Below are positions 45,480 through 54,274 of a stretch of DNA of 64,000 bases, piece after piece. A model generated the notes under the pieces. It saw nothing but the letters and a program-made list of their open reading frames with translations. It had not been told where the DNA came from and did not search any database. Source of the stretch: an uncultured Clostridia bacterium (GTDB lineage: Bacteria; Bacillota; Clostridia; Oscillospirales; Acutalibacteraceae); the NCBI GenBank assembly GCA_944385055.1, contig CALWVT010000005.1, positions 84,188 to 148,187 of the forward strand, given 5' to 3'. Position 1 is the stretch's first letter. Each line of letters begins with the position of its first letter. The position numbers and the translations under genes were made by a program.

Positions 45480-46853
45480 TTATTCCACTGGGCACACGAG
45501 TTCGCCGTAGCCCTGCGTGCCCGTAAAGCGGCCGTCTTCCGCGACAACCTCGCCGCGCAGAACCGTGCAGACCGGCATACCCGTGCCCTTCTTGCCGACG
45601 AACGCCGAGATCTTATTTTTATACAGCAGGGATTCCGCCGTGATCTCCCATTCTTTCTGCGGGTCTAAAAGCACAATGTCCGCGTCGAAGCCCGGCAGCA
45701 GCGCACCTTTCTTGCCGTAAATGCCAAACGCCTTCGCGGGCTTTTCCGCCATCGCACCAGCGAGCACGCACGGGGAGATGCCGCGCTTGACGCAGCCTTC
45801 GTAAAACGCGACCTGCATCCCGCTCTGGATGCCGCTGATGCCGCCCCAGACATCAAAAACCGTCTCGATTTTCTGACCCATAATTTCCGTGTACTTTTCT
45901 TCCTTGCTGCACGGCGAATGGTCGCTCGCAATGCCCGCAAACGTCCCGTTTTCGACGTACTTCCAGAGCCTGTCGACTTCTTCCTGGGAGCGCAGCGGCG
46001 GTGCACACTTAAACATCGGGCCGTTTTCGAGCACATCCTTGTCGGTCATGCTCAGATAATGCGTGCACGTTTCCGCAGTAATATCGTAACCTTCCTGCTG
46101 GGCCTGCAAAATCTTTTCCGCAACATCAGGGCTCGACACATGGCAGATATGCGCCTTGCAGCCGGTTGCCTTCGCGAGTTCAATAATATCGACTGTCGCA
46201 AGCATCTCCGCCGCAACCGGACGAGAATCCAAAAACGCCTGCCAATCTAAGCGGCCTGCATCCTTCATACGCTGCTCCGTATGACGGATCATCGAAAAGT
46301 CCTCACAGTGAAAGCCCGCACGGCCGCCAAACGATGCAATAATCTGCATGGCTTCATAGGCCTGTCCGTAGTTTAACGGGGCATAGTCTGAAGAAACCGG
46401 GCCGATAAACGACTTAAATGCCACGCAGCCCTTCTTGTGCAGCGCCTCAAGCTCCCCGAAGTTGTCCGGCACAAGGCCGCCCCACAGGCAATAGTCCGTA
46501 CACGCGTGCGGACCGACCATTTCAACCTTGCGGTCAAACAAAGCCGCTGTCGTCATCGCCGGCTCATTTTGCAGCGGCATGTCAATCACAGTCGTATAGC
46601 CGCCCACCGCCGCGGCCGCTGTGGCATGTGCATAATCCTCACGCCATTCGTAGCCGGGTTCATTTAGGTGTGCGTGCGTGTCGATTGCACCGGGGAATAC
46701 ATACAGCCCTTTCGCATCCAACACCTTTGCCGCCGGCGCTTCTGCGTCGGGCGATAAAATGGCCGCCACCTTTCCATCTTTGACCGCTACGTTCGCCTCC
46801 AGTACGGTTTCCGGCGTGACGAGCTTCCCATTTCGAATCAACAAATCGTACAT
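45480..46853 (-). CDS. allB: Allantoinase
   Basis: A 457-aa amidohydrolase-superfamily enzyme opening allantoin to allantoate. Metal ligands: H60 and H62 (DTHAHLNEPG), carbamylated Lys147 (VAFKSFIG), H182 (FHCED), H238 (HICHVSS) and D311 (IASDHSP). The NEPG and MPLQNEPA segments are allantoinase-like, distinguishing it from dihydroorotase and dihydropyrimidinase. The frame is open to 46919, but MYDLLIRNGKL is the family start. It is the first gene of allB-NCS1, behind its own promoter and a terminator-like leader. Flanking allC, fdrA-ylbE and pucG support allantoin as substrate. Confidence 0.93.
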   Translation of the reverse strand: MYDLLIRNGKLVTPETVLEANVAVKDGKVAAILSPDAEAPAAKVLDAKGLYVFPGAIDTHAHLNEPGYEWREDYAHATAAAAVGGYTTVIDMPLQNEPAMTTAALFDRKVEMVGPHACTDYCLWGGLVPDNFGELEALHKKGCVAFKSFIGPVSSDYAPLNYGQAYEAMQIIASFGGRAGFHCEDFSMIRHTEQRMKDAGRLDWQAFLDSRPVAAEMLATVDIIELAKATGCKAHICHVSSPDVAEKILQAQQEGYDITAETCTHYLSMTDKDVLENGPMFKCAPPLRSQEEVDRLWKYVENGTFAGIASDHSPCSKEEKYTEIMGQKIETVFDVWGGISGIQSGMQVAFYEGCVKRGISPCVLAGAMAEKPAKAFGIYGKKGALLPGFDADIVLLDPQKEWEITAESLLYKNKISAFVGKKGTGMPVCTVLRGEVVAEDGRFTGTQGYGELVCPVE

Positions 46854-46917
46854 CGTCTTCGTAAGCTCCTTTCCGTCCTTTGCAATTCCATCGTCTATTT
46901 CTTTGTTAATGACATGC

Positions 46918-46967
46918 AAAAAGGCAGAAATTCCCCTTGGATTTCTCCTCCTTGAGAAATTTCTGCC
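46918..46967 (-). terminator. Leader terminator of allB with nested A1-G4 hexaloop hairpin (candidate antitermination site)
   Basis: Minus strand GGCAGAAATT and AATTTCTGCC form a perfect 10-bp stem followed by TTTTTGC, 65 nt before the allB start and about 50 nt after the predicted +1. Inside, ATTTCTC-AAGGAG-GAGAAAT (46960-46941) is a 7-bp stem with a hexaloop having A at position 1 and G at 4. It shares three bases with the terminator arm, so the two cannot both form fully. Confidence 0.7.
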
Positions 46968-47023
46968 ATTCGTTCTTTCAGCCCTCCTGCATAGAACAGA
47001 GGGAGAAAATTCGTCTTTTGATT

Positions 47024-47052
47024 ATTATACGCACCGCGCGCAGCGCCTACAA
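47024..47052 (-). promoter_or_regulatory. Promoter of allB-NCS1
   Basis: Minus strand TTGTAG (47052-47047), a 17-nt spacer and a perfect TATAAT (47029-47024). Confidence 0.78.
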
Positions 47053-47185
47053 TAGGCACCTTTTACACGGAGCTACGCATTTTCGTGTGCAGCCTGCACA
47101 TTCCATATTCCAAAGCCATGCGCTGTGCACCGCACGCCTGCAAAATGCACCCCTGCACCCTGCAAACGGGTTTCGGGAAGCCCCA

Positions 47186-49402
47186 TCAGACGCCGCCTAA
47201 TTCCAGCACCAGGTCATACAAAACCTGCACGGCCTTGGCGAAATCGAAATACGGCGTATACTCCACGGGGCAGTGGCTTCTGCCGTCGCGGCTGGGCACA
47301 AAGAGCATCACGGTCGGCAGCACCTGGCCAATCGCCAAGGAATCGTGCCCCGCGCCGCTGGGCAGGCGGCAGCACGTAAAGCCGTGCGCCTTGCAGCTCT
47401 CCTCCATGATGTCGAGCATGCGGGGATTGAGGTCGACCGGCGAGATCTCGAGCTTCTGCTCCATGGAATAGGAGGCGCCGACCGCGCTGGTCTCTTCGTC
47501 GAGGCGCTGGCGGATCTGCGCGACGATGCCGTCGATATTCTCCTGCGTGCGCGAACGCACGTCAACGCTAAACTCCGCCGAACCGGCGATGACGTTCATT
47601 GCGCCCGGCGTCGCCTTCAGGTAGCCGACGGTCGCAACGGTCCCCTCGCCGCGCTCACGCGCCATCCCGTCGATGTCCGCGATGACCTTCGCGGCGATGC
47701 TCACGGCGTCTTTGCGCATATGCATCGGCGTCGTGCCCGCATGGTCGGAGCGGCCGTTGACCGTAACCATATAGCGCTGAATGCCGACAATGCAGTCGAC
47801 GAGTCCCAATTCAATCGATGCGGCGTCGAGCACCGGACCCTGTTCGATGTGCGTTTCGATGAAGCACGCGATGCTGCCCGGCTGCCAGGCAGCGCGGCCG
47901 AGCTGCTTCGGGTTGAAGCCGTAAGCCTTCATCGCGTCGTAAACCGTGATGTCGTCTTTGTCGGTGTACGTTTTGCACTCCTCCACGGTCATCTGGCCGA
48001 GCATGCATTTCGAGCCGAAATAACCCGTGCCGAAGCGGCAGCCTTCCTCGTCCATAAATGCGGCCACGACGAAATCCTGTTTGAGCTGGCGGCCCTGTTC
48101 GAGCAGCACGCGCGCCGTCTCGATGGCGCAGATGACGCCCGCGATGCCGTCGTAATCGCCGCCGTTGTACACGGAATCGTAGTGGGAACCCATCATGATG
48201 CACGGCAGGCTGCGGTCTTCGCCGCGCAGCACGCCGAACACGTTGCCCACGCAGTCCTCGCGCACCTCCAGGCCCGCCTGTGCCATGACCTTTTTGAGGT
48301 ATTCGGCGGCGTCGCGCGTCTCTTTGGTAAAGGGCATCCGCGTGCAGCCGTTTCCGGGCGTTGCCGTAAAGGCCTTCATGGCCTCCAAATTCTCTTTAAT
48401 CCTGTGTTTCAAATGCGGCAGTTCCAATTCCTGCCCTCTCATCTTTTTGCGCATCCTGTTCTCCGGGCCCACGATCCTCGTGCCGTCCTGACCCGCCAAA
48501 GCCTCCTTCATGCGGTCGATCGACGTGATAATCGATACGCCGCCGCTCTGCTCCACAAACTGCATGGCCGCCTCGACTTTCGGGCCCATGCTGCCGGCCG
48601 GGAATTGCCCCTCGGAAAGGTAACGCCGGCATTCGTCGAGCGTCATCGTGTCGAGTGCACGCTGCTGCGGCGTACCGAAATCGACCGAAACCTTCGGCAC
48701 ACCGGTCAGAATCACGAGTGCGTCGGCGCCCGTCTTCTCCGCGACGAGGGCGGAAGCGAAGTCCTTGTCGATGACCGCCTCCACGCCCTGCAGCTCGCCG
48801 TTTTTGCGCACGACCGGGATCCCGCCGCCGCCGACCGTAATGACCAGAAACCCATCTTTCGACAGCGTGCGGATGGCCGCCTCCTCAACAAGCTCAAGCG
48901 GGCGCGGTGAGGGGACAATGCGCCGCCAGCCACGGCCGCTGTCCTCCTTCATCAGGAAGCCTTTCTCCTCGTGCAAGAGGTCTGCCTGCTCTTTTGTAAA
49001 AAACGGGCCGATAAATTTCGAAGGATTCTGAAAGCTCGGGTCGTTCTCGTCGACGACGACCTGCGTCAGGACGCTCGCGACCTTTTTCTGGATGCCGCGG
49101 TCTTTCAGCACGTTCGTCAGCGTCTGGGAAATCATATATCCCAAACTCCCCTGCGTCTGCGCGCCGCAGACATCCAGCGGATTTTCCGGCACGAGCTGTT
49201 TGGCAATATCATTTTGCAGCACAATGCTGCCGACCTGCGGGCCGTTGCCGTGGGTAAGGATGATCTCATAGCCCGCTTCGAGCAAATCGGCAATACTCTC
49301 GCAGCACGTACGGATATTCTGCTGCTGCTCCGAAACCGTGCCGCGCTGGTTTTCCTGTGTAATCGCGTTGCCGCCGATGGCAATGACAACTTTCCGGTGC
49401 AT
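47186..49402 (-). CDS. Natural fusion: carbamate kinase - allantoate amidohydrolase (ArcC/AllK-AllC)
   Basis: A 738-aa bifunctional protein. Residues 1-311 are a full carbamate kinase: AIGGNAI (8-14), HGNGPQVG (51-58), a GGGGIPVV loop (191-198), AVIDKD and ILTGV. After a basic linker (313-335), residues 336-738 are an M20 allantoate amidohydrolase with all metal ligands: H407 (GSHYDS), D418 (GGDYDG), E452-453 (DEEG), H518 (ETHIEQG) and H686 (GAGHDS). It would convert allantoate to ureidoglycine, CO2 and NH3, and make ATP from carbamoyl phosphate. Both lengths match the single enzymes and no frame break is needed. It follows fdrA-ylbE by 49 nt. Confidence 0.93.
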   Translation of the reverse strand: MHRKVVIAIGGNAITQENQRGTVSEQQQNIRTCCESIADLLEAGYEIILTHGNGPQVGSIVLQNDIAKQLVPENPLDVCGAQTQGSLGYMISQTLTNVLKDRGIQKKVASVLTQVVVDENDPSFQNPSKFIGPFFTKEQADLLHEEKGFLMKEDSGRGWRRIVPSPRPLELVEEAAIRTLSKDGFLVITVGGGGIPVVRKNGELQGVEAVIDKDFASALVAEKTGADALVILTGVPKVSVDFGTPQQRALDTMTLDECRRYLSEGQFPAGSMGPKVEAAMQFVEQSGGVSIITSIDRMKEALAGQDGTRIVGPENRMRKKMRGQELELPHLKHRIKENLEAMKAFTATPGNGCTRMPFTKETRDAAEYLKKVMAQAGLEVREDCVGNVFGVLRGEDRSLPCIMMGSHYDSVYNGGDYDGIAGVICAIETARVLLEQGRQLKQDFVVAAFMDEEGCRFGTGYFGSKCMLGQMTVEECKTYTDKDDITVYDAMKAYGFNPKQLGRAAWQPGSIACFIETHIEQGPVLDAASIELGLVDCIVGIQRYMVTVNGRSDHAGTTPMHMRKDAVSIAAKVIADIDGMARERGEGTVATVGYLKATPGAMNVIAGSAEFSVDVRSRTQENIDGIVAQIRQRLDEETSAVGASYSMEQKLEISPVDLNPRMLDIMEESCKAHGFTCCRLPSGAGHDSLAIGQVLPTVMLFVPSRDGRSHCPVEYTPYFDFAKAVQVLYDLVLELGGV

Positions 49403-49451
49403 ACGCCGCCTCCCTTTTTCCTATAATCTCTCTTTTTCGCTTTCCTGTGCC

Positions 49452-52400
49452 TTACGCCTGGAAGCCGAGCTTCTGCGCGTACGCCAAAAGCGCCTTCGTG
49501 AAGCACTCGATCGGCGGGTTGACCGTGCCGGCGCCGATCTGGCCCTGGCCCGCGACCTTGTGCGCGATGCCGGTGTTGATGACCGGCGTGATGCCCGTCG
49601 CGACGACCTTGCGGATGTCGATGCCCAGGCACGTGCCCTGGAAATCCCACGTCGGGATCGGGAACATGCCGTTGTGGGAAATCGTAATCTCGCACATACG
49701 GTTCGAGATTTCCAGCGCATCGTAGAAGCCGCCGGTGCCGACAAACCGCGTCACGGCCGGCGCCGCGATCATCGCCATGCCGCCGACGCCAAATGTCTCC
49801 GTAATCGCGGAGTCGCCCATGTCGGGGTTCGCCATGGACTCGTCAAAGCCCGTAAAGTACAGCCCGTGCGGCGTGTTGACGGGGCCCGTGAACCATTCCT
49901 TACCCATGCCGGCCACGCGCACGCCAAAATCTTTGCCGTTGCGCGTCATGGCCGTGACGACCGTGCCCTCGCCGACCGTCGCCGCGTAGTCCATGACGGA
50001 CTTTGCGGCCGACATCATGACATTTAAGAAGAACTGGTCGGTATCCGCCAGGAACTTGATGACGCGGTACTTGTCTTCCTCGGACACATCGGGGAGCTTC
50101 ACGACGAGCGGCGCCATTTCCTTCAAGAATACCAGCGACGCGGCGATGTTGCGCTGATGGAACTCGTCGCCCATCGCAATCGCGCGGCTGATCATCACGT
50201 TGATGTTTAACCCGTTTTCCAGCGTATGCAGCGCCTTCGAAAGGACCGGGCCCAGCGTGTCGCGCATGAAGCACAGCCGCTCGATGACCTTCGGGCCATA
50301 GGCGCCGAAGCGCAGCACCTGGCCGATGCCCTCGTTCATCGTGCAGTAGGCGTAATTGCCGCCGGCCGTGTTGAGCACTTTAAGCACGGGCATGTGGGGG
50401 CTCGTGATGCCGCCCATCGGGCCGACAAAGCCCGCGTGGTGGCACGGCATGAACGCGACGTCGCCGCGGCGCAGCATCTCCCACGCCTCGTCTTCGGTCT
50501 TGGCCCAGCCCTCAAACAGCGCGGCGCCCACGCAGGAGCCCTGCATCGGGTTCGTCATATCCTCCCACTTGATCGGCGGGCCGGCGTGCAATAAAAGCTT
50601 CTTGCCGTCGAACACGTCGGTCGCCGTGCAGGCGGGCACGACGTCTAAGAGACACGGCGTGCCGGCCGTAATCTTTGCGAGCACGTCCTCGTTGACCTCG
50701 TCGATCGAACGGCCGTCCGGGAAGCGGTACGCATTCAAATAGTCGAGTGCGCGCTTTAACGTCGGATCACCGCCGGCAACGGGCTGCCAAGCGTAGTGGA
50801 CCACCTGCAGATGCTGCTTCGAGAGGTCCTCCGCAAAGCCCTGCAGGCCGATGTTGATGATGCCCGGCGCTTTCTGCAGCAAATCCATGCGGGCCTCGGA
50901 AGGCGCGGGGAGCGGCTGCGGGGCCGGCGCCGGGACTTCCACCTTCTCGACATCCGGCAGCGTCTTGCCGGCAATCGAGAGCGCCGCCTCGATTGCGCGC
51001 ACATTGCCAAGATAGACGCAGCAGCCGGCGCTTTCGAGTGCACGCTTTTGTTTTTCGATGTCCTGCGGGTCGCGCGCCGTGCCCAGCAGGTTCGCGACGA
51101 ACGCGACCTTCTGGCCCTTTTTCGCCTTTTCTTCACGGATGCGGGCGACGGCTTCCGCAAGGGATTCGCCCGGGTTCATCTGGGAGCCGTAGCCGAGCTC
51201 CACATCAAACAGAATGACGAGCGGCCCCTCGATTTCGCTCGAGAGCGCTTCCATTTTCTCTTTTCTCGCTTCGGCATCCATCATCGGATGGGGCTTGCCC
51301 TTCGTGTAGAGGTCATCGCCGAGGTCCAGCACATCGCAGGCGCTGCTCGCGAGCAGGTACCCCGTCTTCGGCTGCGCGTCTTTGAGCCCCAGCGCGCGGG
51401 AAATCAGCACCGCCGCCTCGTTTGCCAGCGTGCCGCCCGAATAAAGGCCCAGAATCTTCGTGCCCTCGCCGAATGTAACGCCGGGCATCGCACCGGCATC
51501 GAACGCTTCCGGCTCCTTGCCGCTCATCTTGACCGCCGCATACGCCGCGTCCGTTAAGTTCGTCGCATAGACGGCGTTGCCGGCTTTGACTTCCTGCTCG
51601 TCGCCCAAAAACACGACGGCGCACGGCTTCGAAAGGCTCGCGATGGCGGCCTTCACGTCTTTTTCGACTTCCCCGTCCGCGGGCTTCGACGCGACCGCGA
51701 TGACCTTCGTCTCCGGGTCGGCGTCGAGCATCGCGAGGGCGGCTTTCAGCGTCTTGCCGCCGATCTTCGCGTGCAAATCGCGCCCGCCGGTGCCGATGAT
51801 GTGCGACACGCCGCCGCCCATGCGCTCGACAGCCGCCGCGATCTCCTGCACGCCGGTGCCGGCCGCACCCGCGATGCCGATGTCGCCGCGGCGCACGAGA
51901 TTCGCGAACGCGAGCGGCACACCGCTTAAAATGCTCGTACCGCAGTCGGGGCCCATCACGAGCAGGCCCTTTTCGTCGGCGAGCTCCTTTAAGCGACGTT
52001 CATCCTCTTCGGTAACGTTGTCGCTGAAGAGCATCACGTGGCGGCCGAGGTTTAACGCCGTCTCCGCCTCGCCGGCCGCGTATTCGCCCGGCACGGAGAT
52101 CAGGCACACATTGTAGGCGGGGTCTAAGTCCTTGACGTCGTCCCAGCTGTGCAGAATCTGCATGTCGCCCAAGCGCGCCTGCGCTTTCTTCTGACCCTTG
52201 ACGGCATCCTTGACCGCCGCGAGCACCGCCTCCACGGCGCTGTCGTCGTCCGTCTTCACCGCGATGACCATGTCGTTCGGCTTTGCCTTTTCGAGCTCGT
52301 CGGAGCCAAAACCGCCCTTGCGCATGATATCAAGGTTTGCGGGCGTCCCCATCATGACGGTCGCCTCATCGACATTTTCAAATTGCCCGAGCTTTTTGCT

Positions 52401-52460
52401 GAGCACCATCAGCTCGACGGAGTCCATGTAGGTGTTTTTCTGAATGATCGTATGCAGCAT
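49452..52460 (-). CDS. Natural fusion: FdrA (AllF) - YlbE/DUF1116 (AllG), oxamate carbamoyltransferase components
   Basis: A 1002-aa protein. Residues 1-505 are FdrA, a succinyl-CoA-synthetase-like protein: MGPDCGTSILSGVPLAFAN (169-187), GIAGAAGTGVQE (195-206) and GLYSGGTLANEA (338-349). A Pro/Ala linker (APAPQPLPAPS, 511-521) leads to a complete DUF1116 domain (526-1002; QGSCVGAALFEGWAKTEDEA, MPCHHAGFVGPMGGI). In E. coli the separate FdrA, YlbE and YlbF proteins (AllFGH) form oxamate carbamoyltransferase, which splits oxalurate with phosphate to oxamate plus carbamoyl phosphate. Start MLHTII fits the family; AAAGGAG is upstream. Third subunit gene: DUF2877 at 54275. Confidence 0.92.
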   Translation of the reverse strand: MLHTIIQKNTYMDSVELMVLSKKLGQFENVDEATVMMGTPANLDIMRKGGFGSDELEKAKPNDMVIAVKTDDDSAVEAVLAAVKDAVKGQKKAQARLGDMQILHSWDDVKDLDPAYNVCLISVPGEYAAGEAETALNLGRHVMLFSDNVTEEDERRLKELADEKGLLVMGPDCGTSILSGVPLAFANLVRRGDIGIAGAAGTGVQEIAAAVERMGGGVSHIIGTGGRDLHAKIGGKTLKAALAMLDADPETKVIAVASKPADGEVEKDVKAAIASLSKPCAVVFLGDEQEVKAGNAVYATNLTDAAYAAVKMSGKEPEAFDAGAMPGVTFGEGTKILGLYSGGTLANEAAVLISRALGLKDAQPKTGYLLASSACDVLDLGDDLYTKGKPHPMMDAEARKEKMEALSSEIEGPLVILFDVELGYGSQMNPGESLAEAVARIREEKAKKGQKVAFVANLLGTARDPQDIEKQKRALESAGCCVYLGNVRAIEAALSIAGKTLPDVEKVEVPAPAPQPLPAPSEARMDLLQKAPGIINIGLQGFAEDLSKQHLQVVHYAWQPVAGGDPTLKRALDYLNAYRFPDGRSIDEVNEDVLAKITAGTPCLLDVVPACTATDVFDGKKLLLHAGPPIKWEDMTNPMQGSCVGAALFEGWAKTEDEAWEMLRRGDVAFMPCHHAGFVGPMGGITSPHMPVLKVLNTAGGNYAYCTMNEGIGQVLRFGAYGPKVIERLCFMRDTLGPVLSKALHTLENGLNINVMISRAIAMGDEFHQRNIAASLVFLKEMAPLVVKLPDVSEEDKYRVIKFLADTDQFFLNVMMSAAKSVMDYAATVGEGTVVTAMTRNGKDFGVRVAGMGKEWFTGPVNTPHGLYFTGFDESMANPDMGDSAITETFGVGGMAMIAAPAVTRFVGTGGFYDALEISNRMCEITISHNGMFPIPTWDFQGTCLGIDIRKVVATGITPVINTGIAHKVAGQGQIGAGTVNPPIECFTKALLAYAQKLGFQA

Positions 52461-52515
52461 TGTAAACGCCGCTCCTTTCCAAACTGAAATCCTCAAAGGG
52501 TTTTTGGAGATTTAT

Positions 52516-52566
52516 AAAAAAAGGCAGAATGCGCTCCAAGAGACCCGCCCTTGGGTGCATTCTGCC
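52516..52566 (-). terminator. Leader terminator of fdrA-ylbE with nested A1-G4 hexaloop hairpin
   Basis: Minus strand GGCAGAATGC and GCATTCTGCC form a perfect 10-bp stem followed by TTTTTTT. It lies after the fdrA-ylbE promoter and 55 nt before the start codon. The inner part can form ACCC-AAGGGC-GGGT (52556-52543), again a hexaloop with A1 and G4, or alternatively CCAAG/CTTGG. It could also end the DUF2877-lctP transcript. Confidence 0.65.
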
Positions 52567-52599
52567 AACGTGCTATGTCTAGCTGTGTGCTTCCCTTTT

Positions 52600-52629
52600 A
52601 TTATAGGAAAGTCCACCGCACATTGGCAA
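52600..52629 (-). promoter_or_regulatory. Promoter of fdrA-ylbE / arcC-allC
   Basis: Minus strand TTGCCA (52629-52624), an 18-nt spacer and a perfect TATAAT (52605-52600). Confidence 0.72.
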
Positions 52630-52693
52630 TAGGCTTTCTGCACAAAGAAAGGGTTTCAAAATGTGCAGCTTATCCATTTGTCCGAAAAAGCAT

Positions 52694-54271
52694 TCAATAG
52701 GCCAGCAGATACGATAAGCCGCCCGTCACGACCGCTTCGACCAGGACAATCGGCAGCATGAACTTTAAGACTTCGCCCTCTTTGCCCTTGCAGCCGGCGG
52801 TTGTCGTGCCCAAAAGGATCGTCGAGGGCCCCACGACCGTGCCGATTGCGCCGCCGGCCGTCTGCGCCGCTAAGACGACGGCTTCGTTTGCCGCAATCAT
52901 GCCGGCCGCCGTGTGCTGGAAGCTGCCCAAAAGGATGTTCGATGACGTATTCGACGACGTGACGAACGCGCCCAAAAGGCCCAAAAGCGGCACGGCCGCC
53001 GTGTAAAACGGCCCGGTGACCTGGGTTAAGCCCTCCGCAATCAGCTCCATCAGCCCGCTGCCCTTTAAGACCTGTGCCATCATGACAAGGAACAGGATCC
53101 CTAACGATGTCGGCACAATCTTCTGCAGCGTCGCGCGGCCGACGGCGGAAAACTGCCGGTGCAAAAGGCCGCGCTTCCAATAGACCGCATACGTGATGAC
53201 GCACGTCAGCAGCAGCACAAAGCCCGCGTGCGTCAGCGGGTGGATGGCGCCAAACGAATCGGTCGCCGCGACGGTAAACCCGCGGCCGGTTACGGTTTCC
53301 GGGAACGAAAGCTGCCAAACCGGGACGTTTAACACGTCGTGGACCGGCGGGATGAGCAGCACGACAACGGAAATCCCCGCCAGAAGCAAGAACGGGAACA
53401 CGGATTCGGCCACCTTGCCGGCCGGCGGCGGCGTCCCGGCCGGCTGCGCCGCGACGGCTGCATCCAGCGCCTTCGATTCGACCTTCCACGGCTTTGTGTA
53501 TGCGCCGCAGCGGAGCACCAAAAATGCCACAACCAGCGCAATGGTCGTCGGCAGGAACGCCGCAATCGTCGAGTTAAAGAAGCTCACAAGCAGCTGCCCG
53601 CCGCCGTGCACCGTACTGATGAGGAGCACGAACGGCAGCATATGCCGCACGCCGCGCCCGCGCGCCAAAAAGCAGCAGATCAAAAGCCCGCCGATCAAAT
53701 CGATGCCCCACAGGAAAAAGCCGGCGTAGAGCTTCGTCTGCCAGACGGCCGTTGTCTCCGACTGCGTAATCAGCGCGTCCCAGCCGAGCGCGAACGTGCC
53801 ATATGTATTTGCCCACGCATGGCCGAGCAGCGTCAGCATCACCGACCAAAGCGGCCGCACGCCGATCGCGATGAGGATGGGCGCGCACACGGCCACCGGC
53901 ACGCCGAAGCCCGTGATGCCCTGCAGGAAACTCGAAAATACCCAGGCGATCAGCAGCACGAGCATCATCGTGTCCTGTGTCTGCGCCTGCAGCATCGCGC
54001 GGATCTGCGCGAACACGCCGCCATGCTCGAGCATTTCATACAGGAAGACGGCCGGCCAGATGACGATGAGGATATTGAACGCACTGTATGCGCCCTTTAA
54101 AAGATCCATCCCGACAATGGAAACGGCCGACTGCCCCACGAGCAGTGCCGCCGCTGCCGCGCACACGATGCCCAGCAGCGCCGCGCGCTGCGTGCGCACA
54201 TGGAACACGCTCATCAACAGGAACAGCACCACAATGGGCGCAATCGCACCCACCCACGATAAAACTTCCAT
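52694..54271 (-). CDS. L-lactate permease family transporter (LctP/LldP); possible oxamate exporter
   Basis: A 525-aa membrane protein with 12-14 helices. Family motifs: SSFLQGITGFGVPVAVCAPILIAIG (about 112-136), GHAWANTYGTFALGWD, and FVTSSNTSSNILLGSFQ near 430. The family carries lactate and glycolate with H+. It sits 3 nt after DUF2877 and upstream of fdrA-ylbE, so it is part of the ureide island. Oxamate, the end product expected here, is an amide analogue of pyruvate/lactate-sized monocarboxylates, so oxamate export or exchange is an attractive inference. A plain lactate or glycolate role remains possible. Confidence 0.88.
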   Translation of the reverse strand: MEVLSWVGAIAPIVVLFLLMSVFHVRTQRAALLGIVCAAAAALLVGQSAVSIVGMDLLKGAYSAFNILIVIWPAVFLYEMLEHGGVFAQIRAMLQAQTQDTMMLVLLIAWVFSSFLQGITGFGVPVAVCAPILIAIGVRPLWSVMLTLLGHAWANTYGTFALGWDALITQSETTAVWQTKLYAGFFLWGIDLIGGLLICCFLARGRGVRHMLPFVLLISTVHGGGQLLVSFFNSTIAAFLPTTIALVVAFLVLRCGAYTKPWKVESKALDAAVAAQPAGTPPPAGKVAESVFPFLLLAGISVVVLLIPPVHDVLNVPVWQLSFPETVTGRGFTVAATDSFGAIHPLTHAGFVLLLTCVITYAVYWKRGLLHRQFSAVGRATLQKIVPTSLGILFLVMMAQVLKGSGLMELIAEGLTQVTGPFYTAAVPLLGLLGAFVTSSNTSSNILLGSFQHTAAGMIAANEAVVLAAQTAGGAIGTVVGPSTILLGTTTAGCKGKEGEVLKFMLPIVLVEAVVTGGLSYLLAY

Positions 54272-54274
54272 AAC

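Larger units (their letters stand above)
46854..47185 (-). promoter_or_regulatory. 332-nt allB leader region
   Basis: This gap between arcC-allC and allB has, in transcription order, a repeat-like stretch rich in TGCA (47085-47170), a consensus promoter (47052-47024), a possible upstream hairpin CCCTC/GAGGG (47003-46981) and the leader terminator (46967-46918). No open frame with a ribosome site precedes allB. Confidence 0.6.

Noticed and set aside
47273..48910. A 545-codon plus-strand open frame opposite arcC-allC
   Set aside because: His/Arg/Ala-rich shadow product of GC-rich codons; the minus frame has complete catalytic motifs.
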